NCBI GenBank assembly: GCA_028279985.1
Contig: JANQMR010000018.1
Location: 124,001-188,000, forward strand
DNA from: Woeseiaceae bacterium
GTDB taxonomy: Bacteria > Pseudomonadota > Gammaproteobacteria > Steroidobacterales > Woeseiaceae
Reading direction: 5' to 3'
DNA length: 64,000 nucleotides
Positions 58,336-64,000 of the stretch are shown here, piece by piece; position 1 is the stretch's first letter, and each line of letters starts with the position of its first letter. The notes under the pieces were generated by a model. It was not told where the DNA came from, ran no database searches, and saw only the letters and a list, made by a program, of their open reading frames with translations. The position numbers and the translations under genes were made by a program.

Positions 58336-59732
58336 CACGGAAACGCTTCGTCTCCGTAGGTGTCGGGGACCCAGTTCTCGAACTTGGTATAACGCCCGAC
58401 GAAGGTCAGCGGGAAGTCGCCGATCGGGCCGTTCCGTTGTTTCGCCACCGAGATGTCCGCGATGCCCTTGCGCGGCGTGTCGACGTTGTAGACCTCCTCG
58501 CGGTAGATGAAGATGATCATGTCGGCATCCTGCTCGATCGCGCCGGATTCGCGCAGGTCGGACATGACCGGCCGTTTGTCGGTGCGTTGCTCGACGCTGC
58601 GATTCAACTGCGAAAGGGCGATGATCGGCACCGACAGTTCCTTGGCCAAGGCTTTGAGGGATCGCGAAATCTCGGAAATCTCGGTGGCGCGGTTCTCCTT
58701 GTTGCCGGGCACTTGCATGAGCTGCAGATAGTCCACGACGATCAGGCCCAATCCGTGTTCACGTTGCAGACGGCGCGCACGCGCGCGGATTTCGGTCGGT
58801 GAGAGGCCGGGCGTGTCGTCGATGTACAACGGTGCATCGGACATCAGTTGCACGGCCGTGTTGATGCGTGACCAGTCCTCGTCGGGAAAATTGCCGGTCC
58901 TGAGGTGGGATTGGTCGACCCGACCGAGCGAGGAAATCATGCGAAACGCAAGCTGCTGCGCCGGCATCTCCATCGAATAGATGGCCGTCGGCACCCGGGC
59001 CCCGATCGCCGCATTCTCGGCAATGTTCACGGCCAGCGTCGTCTTGCCCATCGAAGGCCTGCCGGCGATCACGATCAGGTCGCCGGGCTGCAGGCCCGCG
59101 GTCAGTTTGTCGAACTCGGTATAGCCGCTGGAGACGCCGGTAATCGATCCATCGGACTGGTGCAGCAGGTCGATACGATCGACCGCCTCGGGGAGAATCT
59201 CCCGCAGCGACTTGAATCCCGCGCGGCCGCGCGAGCCTTGTTCGGCGATCTCGAACACCAGGCTCTCGGCCTGGTCCACCAACTCGGCCGCACTGCGGCC
59301 GTCGGTCGCAAAAGCGGCGCCGGCGATTTCGTTGCCGGCATTGATCAGCGCGCGTAAGGTCGAGCGTTCCCGCAGGATCCTCGCATAAGCACGCGCATTG
59401 GCCGCGCCCGGCGTTTCGTTGGCCAGGGTCGCCAGGTATTCGAGACCGCCCGCCGAATCGAGTTCCCCCCGATTGTCGAGATACTCCGATACCGTGACGA
59501 CGTCGCAGGGATTACCGCTTTCGACCAGATTCGCGATGGCCTCGAAAATCAGTCGATGGTCCTTCCGGTAGAAGTCGGGGCTCGCGACGATGTCGGCGAT
59601 CTTGTCCCAGGCACCGGCATCGAGCATCAGCCCGCCGATCAGCGATTGTTCGGCCTCGATCGAGTTGGGCGGCACTTTCAGGCGCTGCTCGGCGGCATCG
59701 CCCCTCATCCCCTCCTCGACTGCTCGAACCAT
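58335..59732 (-). CDS. dnaB: Replicative DNA helicase DnaB
   Basis: The protein has 465 residues. The N-terminal primase-binding domain (PPNSIEAEQSLIGGLMLDAG) is followed by the RecA-like helicase with Walker A IAGRPSMGKTTLAVNIAEN, LIVVDYLQLM, ALSQLNRSVEQRTDKRPVMS and DADMIIFIYREEVYN. It has no intein. ATG at 59732 (AAGG 8 bases upstream) is used; an internal ATG eight codons later follows GAGGAGGGG closely and could also serve. Confidence 0.97.
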   Translation of the reverse strand: MVRAVEEGMRGDAAEQRLKVPPNSIEAEQSLIGGLMLDAGAWDKIADIVASPDFYRKDHRLIFEAIANLVESGNPCDVVTVSEYLDNRGELDSAGGLEYLATLANETPGAANARAYARILRERSTLRALINAGNEIAGAAFATDGRSAAELVDQAESLVFEIAEQGSRGRAGFKSLREILPEAVDRIDLLHQSDGSITGVSSGYTEFDKLTAGLQPGDLIVIAGRPSMGKTTLAVNIAENAAIGARVPTAIYSMEMPAQQLAFRMISSLGRVDQSHLRTGNFPDEDWSRINTAVQLMSDAPLYIDDTPGLSPTEIRARARRLQREHGLGLIVVDYLQLMQVPGNKENRATEISEISRSLKALAKELSVPIIALSQLNRSVEQRTDKRPVMSDLRESGAIEQDADMIIFIYREEVYNVDTPRKGIADISVAKQRNGPIGDFPLTFVGRYTKFENWVPDTYGDEAFP

Positions 59733-59819
59733 CGACCGACCTTATGGTTTAGGACCGCAGAACCACTCCCCGACAAGGTATCACACGCCGGTCGCCCGCG
59801 TGCAGCGTAAATGACGACT

Positions 59820-60269
59820 TCAGTCCGCGGCGACGACCCGCAGCTTGACGGTCGCGTCGACCTCGGGATGCAGGTGCACACCGATGTCGAACTCGCCGAC
59901 GGCGTGTATCGGGCCGTCGGGCATGCGGACTTCGCTGCGCTCGACCTCGATCTGTACCTTGCCGAAGGCCTCGGCGATGTCGATGGGCCCGACCGAGCCG
60001 AACAGTTTGCCCTCGCTGCCAGCGTTTGCCGGGATCACGAGTTCGGTGCCCTCGATGACAGCGGCTCGGGATTTGGCATTCGCGAGCTCTTCGGCGGCCG
60101 CTTTTTCAAGCTCCGCGCGGCGCGCCTCGATCTCTTTGATGTTCCCCGGCGTTGCCAGCGCGGCCTTGCCTTGCGGCAACAGGTAGTTTCGTCCGTAACC
60201 CGGCTTGACCTTGACCAGGTCGCCGATCTTGCCGAGATTCTCTACGTTGTCCAACAGAATGACGTTCAT
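59820..60269 (-). CDS. rplI: 50S ribosomal protein L9
   Basis: The protein has 149 residues. It opens MNVILLDNVENLGKIGDLVK and continues VKPGYGRNYLLPQGKAALAT, the L9 signature, with the long connecting helix and the C-domain (GKLFGSVGPIDIAEAFGKVQ). L9 binds 23S rRNA near the L1 stalk. It ends the rpsF-rpsR-membrane protein-rplI group. Confidence 0.97.
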   Translation of the reverse strand: MNVILLDNVENLGKIGDLVKVKPGYGRNYLLPQGKAALATPGNIKEIEARRAELEKAAAEELANAKSRAAVIEGTELVIPANAGSEGKLFGSVGPIDIAEAFGKVQIEVERSEVRMPDGPIHAVGEFDIGVHLHPEVDATVKLRVVAAD

Positions 60270-60294
60270 TGTTCAAAAACCCTTCAATCTTCGT

Positions 60295-61245
60295 TTAGTC
60301 TTCGTTCGATGGGGTGGTCCTGACCTGCCGGCGCCTGCGGAACCGGAACCAGGCGTCAGCGTATCCCGACACGGCAAGCACCAGCAACAAGGCGGCGTTC
60401 AGCGGCGGCAGCAGCATGAGCAGGTACACGCCGACGACGGCGAAAACCGGCAGCAAACCCTCAGCACGCAGCCAGTGCAAGACCGCAAGCCCCTGCAGCC
60501 AGAAGCAGGCAAACACCACAAAGGCCACGCCCTGCAACCATTCGGCACCCAAAACCAGTGCCAGTACCGATGCCAGCGCCATGCCGAACGCCAGCACACG
60601 GCCGAGATTCAGGTCGCGAAACCGGCCGCATTCCACGGTCTCGGCGGGCACTTGCCGGTAGAGCAGATAACCCAGCAACAAGGTCACGACGAACAGCGAC
60701 CAGATCCCCAATGCCAGCAGGACCGTGATCTGCATCGCGATCAGGCGGGGTTCGACGCCTGTCGGCGCATCCGATGTGAACACGCCGACCACGACCATCA
60801 GACGCTCGGCCTGCTGATCCTGCCCCGCCTGGCGCAACAACTCGGCAAACGCGGTCAATTCCTTGACCCAGAATGCCACCGGATCGCCGGTCGCCAGCAT
60901 GAAAGCGATCGTGCCAACAGCCGCTAAGATCACCGACAACTGAACGGTCAAAGTCAGCGATCGCGTGCTCACCAGTATCGCGGCCAGCATCAGCGACGGC
61001 ATCCAGTTCGCGACCAGCAGCGCCAGAACGACCTCCAGCGAACCGCCGGCGACCGTTGCCGCCCCCGCCACCAGCGCCGCGGCAGCGCCCGCCTGCAAGA
61101 CCGCCAGCCGCATGCCCCCGTGCAAGACGAGCATCGTCAGAAGAACGGTCGCGACGAGGCTCGTGACAGGCAAGGCCGACGTGGCCGCCAGCACCAGTAT
61201 TCCGTGTAGCGGCCGTGCGACCAACCATGCGGCTACCTGCTGCAC
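60295..61245 (-). CDS. DUF2232/YybS-like membrane protein
   Basis: The protein has 316 residues with about eight membrane helices (for example LVATVLLTMLVLHGGMRLAV and LLPVFAVVGVYLLMLLPPLN) and a basic tail. Its place between rpsR and rplI is conserved for the DUF2232 family in several gammaproteobacteria. The function is unknown. Start GTG at 61245, 16 bases after the rpsR stop; the short gap holds a repeat of CACTAA. Confidence 0.7.
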   Translation of the reverse strand: MQQVAAWLVARPLHGILVLAATSALPVTSLVATVLLTMLVLHGGMRLAVLQAGAAAALVAGAATVAGGSLEVVLALLVANWMPSLMLAAILVSTRSLTLTVQLSVILAAVGTIAFMLATGDPVAFWVKELTAFAELLRQAGQDQQAERLMVVVGVFTSDAPTGVEPRLIAMQITVLLALGIWSLFVVTLLLGYLLYRQVPAETVECGRFRDLNLGRVLAFGMALASVLALVLGAEWLQGVAFVVFACFWLQGLAVLHWLRAEGLLPVFAVVGVYLLMLLPPLNAALLLVLAVSGYADAWFRFRRRRQVRTTPSNED

Positions 61246-61264
61246 GGCCTTAGTGTCCGCTGTT

Positions 61265-61489
61265 TTAGTGCCGGTCGGTGTAAGGCAACAGCGCCAGGTA
61301 CCGAGCCCGTTTGACCGCGGTCGACAACTGCCGCTGGTAGTGCGACTTGGTCCCCGTGATACGGCTCGGCACGATCTTGCCGGTTTCCGTGACGTACGCC
61401 TTGAGCAGATTCAGATCCTTGTAATCGATCTCCTCGATGCCCTCGGCCGTGAAACGGCAGTACTTACGCCTGCGTGAATATCGACTCAT
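61265..61489 (-). CDS. rpsR: 30S ribosomal protein S18
   Basis: The protein has 74 residues: [63 protein letters not shown], matching S18. It pairs with S6 on the 30S platform. ATG at 61489, 11 bases after rpsF, with GGAG upstream. Confidence 0.97.
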   Translation of the reverse strand: MSRYSRRRKYCRFTAEGIEEIDYKDLNLLKAYVTETGKIVPSRITGTKSHYQRQLSTAVKRARYLALLPYTDRH

Positions 61490-61500
61490 GTTTCAGCTCC

Positions 61501-62151
61501 TCAGGCGCTCTTCTGGGCCGCTTCGCCGGCCGCCTTGCCGTCGTCGTCGTCCGCGGCAGCCGCATCGGCGGCGGCGGTGCCCTCGTCGCCAGTCTCGCGC
61601 GTTGCGCTCTCGTCGGCCGCGGCTTCGGGCTCTGCCGTATCCGCCTCCGACTTGGGCGCGGCGGCTTCCGGCTTGGCCTCGCCAGCCTCTCCAGCATTGC
61701 CGGCCTCTCCAGCCTCTCCAGCATTGCCGGCCTCTCCGGCCGATTTGTTGCTGTCGCTGCGCATCGCTGCCTCGGCCGCGGCCTTGGCATCGCGACGCTG
61801 CTGCGCCTCGCGCTCCTTGGCCTTCTCCTCGGCGACCGCGATCGCCATCGGCGAGGCCTCGGTGACGGCCTCGTTGCGCGAAATCACCAGGTGGCGCAAC
61901 ACTGCGTCGTTGAAGCGAAACGCCGCCTTGATCTCCTCGATCACCGAGAAGTCGCACTCGACGTTCAGCAGCACGTAGTGCGCCTTGTGAATCTTGTTGA
62001 TGGGATGCGCGAGCTGGCGTCGCCCCCAGTCCTCGCTGCGGTGGACCGCACCGTTCGACCCGGTAACCATGCCCTGGTAACGCTCGACCATGGCAGGCAC
62101 CTGTTCGCTCTGGTCCGGGTGGACCAGGAACACGATTTCGTAATGCCTCAT
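61501..62151 (-). CDS. rpsF: 30S ribosomal protein S6 with long alanine/glutamate-rich extension
   Basis: The first 105 residues are normal S6 ([54 protein letters not shown]). The remaining roughly 110 residues are a low-complexity tail rich in A, E and G, with repeats of the type [20 protein letters not shown] (61670-61745). The total of 216 residues compares with about 100-135 in most bacteria. The tail is probably disordered. The codon-level repeat of about 9-21 bp shows tandem expansion. Confidence 0.95.
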   Translation of the reverse strand: MRHYEIVFLVHPDQSEQVPAMVERYQGMVTGSNGAVHRSEDWGRRQLAHPINKIHKAHYVLLNVECDFSVIEEIKAAFRFNDAVLRHLVISRNEAVTEASPMAIAVAEEKAKEREAQQRRDAKAAAEAAMRSDSNKSAGEAGNAGEAGEAGNAGEAGEAKPEAAAPKSEADTAEPEAAADESATRETGDEGTAAADAAAADDDDGKAAGEAAQKSA

Positions 62152-62291
62152 TGTCTTCTCTTCTGGATGAAATCCCGCCGGATACCCTGACGTGTCGTCA
62201 GTTTACCCCTGCGGATTACAGCCACCCGGCTCACCCGGTGTGGCAAGAGCTTTTATCCTCTTTCGAGGCCGCTGTCGCCAGCGGGACGCGA

Positions 62292-62320
62292 ATCCTACCC
62301 AAGCGCCACCGCCGGCGCAA
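62292..62320 (-). promoter_or_regulatory. Probable sigma-70 promoter of the rpsF operon
   Basis: In the minus-strand sense TTGCGC (62320-62315), a 17-base spacer and TAGGAT (62297-62292) lie 140 bases before rpsF. The leader in between contains CACCGGGTGAGCCGGGTGGC, which could fold and might host the S6:S18 autoregulatory motif known in many bacteria; I could not confirm that structure. Confidence 0.5.
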
Positions 62321-62337
62321 GCAGAATCCCCGATTTT

Positions 62338-63114
62338 TCAAGCGCCTGGCGCCTTGGCGGGATTACGCTGCCGCAGCGCCTCGTACAGGCATACGCCCGT
62401 CGCGACGGAGACGTTCAGGCTGGAAACCGTGCCATGCATCGGCAGGCTGACCAGCCGGTCGCAGCGGGATTCGACGCTCCCGCTGAGCCCCGTCTGCTCG
62501 CTGCCCACGACCAGCGCCAGCGGCCGGCGGAGATCGGTGTCGTAGAGGCTGTATTCGGCCTTTTCGCCGGTTCCTATGCGCGCGACGCCGTAGTCGGCGA
62601 GCCAAGCCAATACCCTGGGCAGGCTCGGCACGGCTGCATACGGCAGCCGCTCGGCCGCTCCCGCCGCCACCTTGCTGACGGTGGGCCCGAGGCGCGCCGC
62701 GCCATGCCGCGGCACGACGACCGCGTCGACAGCCGCTGCATCGGCGGTGCGCATGCAGGCGCCGAGGTTGTGTGGATCCTGAACGCCGTCGAGGAGTAGC
62801 AATAGCAGGGGCTGCTTTGAAGCGTCCGCGAGACGGGCCTCGACCAGGGTCCTGAGGCCGGCCTCGTCGAGCAGCGTGGCACGGCGAATCTCGGCGACGA
62901 TCCCCTGATGGCGTGTCTCGCCGCTCATCTGCCCGAGCCTAGCACGATTAGCGGATTGCACCTCGATGCCCTGCTCCCGTGCCTGCTCGATCGCAGCCTT
63001 CACCCGGGGGTTTACGCTGCGATATTCGGCAAAAATCCGTCTTACGTCGGTGGCGCCGGTCGCCAGCAACTGTTCGACGGCCCTGAGACCGGCCACGTAT
63101 TGCTTGCCGCTCAT
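62338..63114 (-). CDS. rlmB: 23S rRNA (guanosine2251-2'-O)-methyltransferase RlmB
   Basis: The protein has 258 residues of the SPOUT family: an L30e-like N-domain (GLRAVEQLLATGATDVRRIF) and catalytic domain motifs LLLLDGVQDPHNLGACMRTA, VVPRHGAARLGPTVSKVAAG, LALVVGSEQTGLSGSVESRC and VSLPMHGTVSSLNVSVATGV. ATG at 63114 overlaps the rnr stop (ATGA), the conserved rnr-rlmB pair. Confidence 0.95.
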   Translation of the reverse strand: MSGKQYVAGLRAVEQLLATGATDVRRIFAEYRSVNPRVKAAIEQAREQGIEVQSANRARLGQMSGETRHQGIVAEIRRATLLDEAGLRTLVEARLADASKQPLLLLLLDGVQDPHNLGACMRTADAAAVDAVVVPRHGAARLGPTVSKVAAGAAERLPYAAVPSLPRVLAWLADYGVARIGTGEKAEYSLYDTDLRRPLALVVGSEQTGLSGSVESRCDRLVSLPMHGTVSSLNVSVATGVCLYEALRQRNPAKAPGA

Positions 63115-64000
63115 CGGCGGCGCGCGCGTCCGCGCTGGCGCCGCGGCCGGACCGGATCGTGCACTTCGCCGACCAAGCGGAAATCGATGCGCCGCGCTTC
63201 CATGTCCACCCGATGCACCCGGACGCGCATCGCCTCGCCGAGCCCGTAGCCGCGGCCGCTGCGCTCGCCGACCAGGCGCTGGCCGGCGGCATCGTAGTGG
63301 TAATAATCGTTGACCAGGCTGGTGACATGCACCAGGCCGTCGATCTGCAGCGCCGGTATCTGGACGAACAGCCCGAAGTTGGTGACGCCGGTGACGACGC
63401 CGTCGAAGGGTTCGCCGATGTGCGCTTCCATGTAGCGGCATTTGAGCCAGGCCTCGACCTCGCGGGTTGCTTCCTCGGCGCGCCGCTCGTGGGCCGAAGT
63501 AATCGAGCCGAGTTTTTCCATGACCGGACGATTGTAGTGGTAACCGCCGGGTTTGCCGCCGCGTAACACATGCCGGATCGCCCGATGTACCAGCAAATCC
63601 GGATAACGCCGGATCGGCGACGTGAAATGGGCATAGGCGTCGAGCGACAAACCGAAATGGCCGATGTTGTCCGGCGAGTATTCGGCGTGTGTGAGCGAGC
63701 GCAGCATGGCCATCGAGATTGCGCTGCTGTCGGGGCGGTCCGCCACCTGCCGCAGCAGGTCGTTGAATTGTCTTGCCTGGACCTGTTCCGGATGCGGGAC
63801 CTTAAGGCCCAGAGAAACCAGGTAGAGGCGCAACTCGGCAAAGCGTTCCGGGTCCGGCCGCGGATGGACGCGGTACAGGCCCGCGATCCGATGCCGGCGC
63901 AGGAACTTGGCGGCCTGGACGTTCGCCGCAATCATGCACTCCTCGATCAGGCGATGCGCGTCGTTGCGTTCGACCGTCCGTATGTTTTCGATTTCGCCGT
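63111..64000 (-). CDS. rnr: Ribonuclease R, C-terminal part (cut by window edge)
   Basis: The frame is open to the window end. It carries IEECMIAANVQAAKFLRRHR, GLYRVHPRPDPERFAELRLY, FGLSLDAYAHFTSPIRRYPD (RNB domain) and an S1 domain (GEPFDGVVTGVTNFGLFVQI), then a short basic tail. RNase R is a 3'-5' exonuclease that degrades structured RNA. The stop overlaps rlmB. Confidence 0.95.
   Translation of the reverse strand, partial: GEIENIRTVERNDAHRLIEECMIAANVQAAKFLRRHRIAGLYRVHPRPDPERFAELRLYLVSLGLKVPHPEQVQARQFNDLLRQVADRPDSSAISMAMLRSLTHAEYSPDNIGHFGLSLDAYAHFTSPIRRYPDLLVHRAIRHVLRGGKPGGYHYNRPVMEKLGSITSAHERRAEEATREVEAWLKCRYMEAHIGEPFDGVVTGVTNFGLFVQIPALQIDGLVHVTSLVNDYYHYDAAGQRLVGERSGRGYGLGEAMRVRVHRVDMEARRIDFRLVGEVHDPVRPRRQRGRARRR

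Overview
This window reads as chromosomal DNA of a GC-rich gammaproteobacterium. The markers are conserved gene neighbourhoods: 4.5S RNA-dnaX-ybaB-recR, gcvR/dapA/bcp, mlaFEDCB, ffh-rpsP-rimM-trmD-rplS, rpsF-rpsR-rplI-dnaB-alr and rnr-rlmB. I cannot name the species from sequence alone. A marine or sediment relative is only a guess, based on a TRAP transporter, several secreted peptidases and a SUF-only iron-sulfur system.

Layout. 0-2.7 kb: recR (cut by the window edge), ybaB, dnaX and the SRP RNA, all on the minus strand. 2.7-11 kb: a Ca2+/Na+ exchanger, a tandem universal stress protein, a RES/Xre toxin-antitoxin pair coupled to a small zincin, secreted M24 and M28 peptidases, a Doc toxin-antitoxin pair and an NTF2-like protein. 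11.2-16.9 kb: a secreted S9 peptidase whose 3' end runs into a doc gene relic, then a lower-GC island (zinc-finger small protein, ECF sigma factor, alpha/beta hydrolase, broken tyrosine integrase) that abuts a tRNA-Ser gene. 16.9-25 kb: lipoprotein/dapA, gcvR, bcp, bepA-like protease, mlaA, and the phospholipid-transport operon mlaFEDCB. 25-32 kb: a complete SUF operon (Rrf2 regulator, sufB, C, D, S, U, T) followed by sixA. 32-38 kb: putA, kbl and tdh (proline and threonine catabolism). 38-44 kb: TRAP operon (TatT-type lipoprotein, DctP, DctQ, DctM) with sppA. 44-48 kb: rplS-trmD-rimM-rpsP-ffh. 48-57 kb: cyclic-nucleotide-phosphodiesterase-like hydrolase, ypjD, corB, radA, and a phospho-signalling set (CHASE2 kinase, PP2C phosphatase, double-FHA protein). 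57-64 kb: alr, dnaB, rplI, a DUF2232-like membrane protein, rpsR, rpsF, rlmB and rnr (cut by the window edge).

The most unusual signal is not one gene. It is a recurring architecture at gene boundaries. (1) Several intercistronic gaps (dnaX-ybaB, mlaD-mlaC, sufB-sufC, kbl-tdh, dnaB-alr) are tiled almost exactly by one or two mini-ORFs of 11-24 codons. Their starts and stops overlap each other and the flanking genes (ATGA, GTGA, TGATG, TAGTG or ATGTTGA). In sufC and tdh the mini-ORFs begin with near-copies of the downstream gene's first codons. (2) Several gene ends (bcp, mlaB, sufU, sixA, the kinase) carry short tandem repeats of the stop-codon segment with periods of 11, 13 or 17 bp. None is a multiple of three, so stop codons fall in all three frames. 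(3) A CTAG-ended inverted-repeat element is present in three forms. Together these suggest a genome that repeatedly makes short tandem duplications at cistron borders and keeps them as chained termination-reinitiation units. The second main candidate is the island operon pairing a lipase-like alpha/beta hydrolase with its own ECF sigma factor and a zinc-finger partner.
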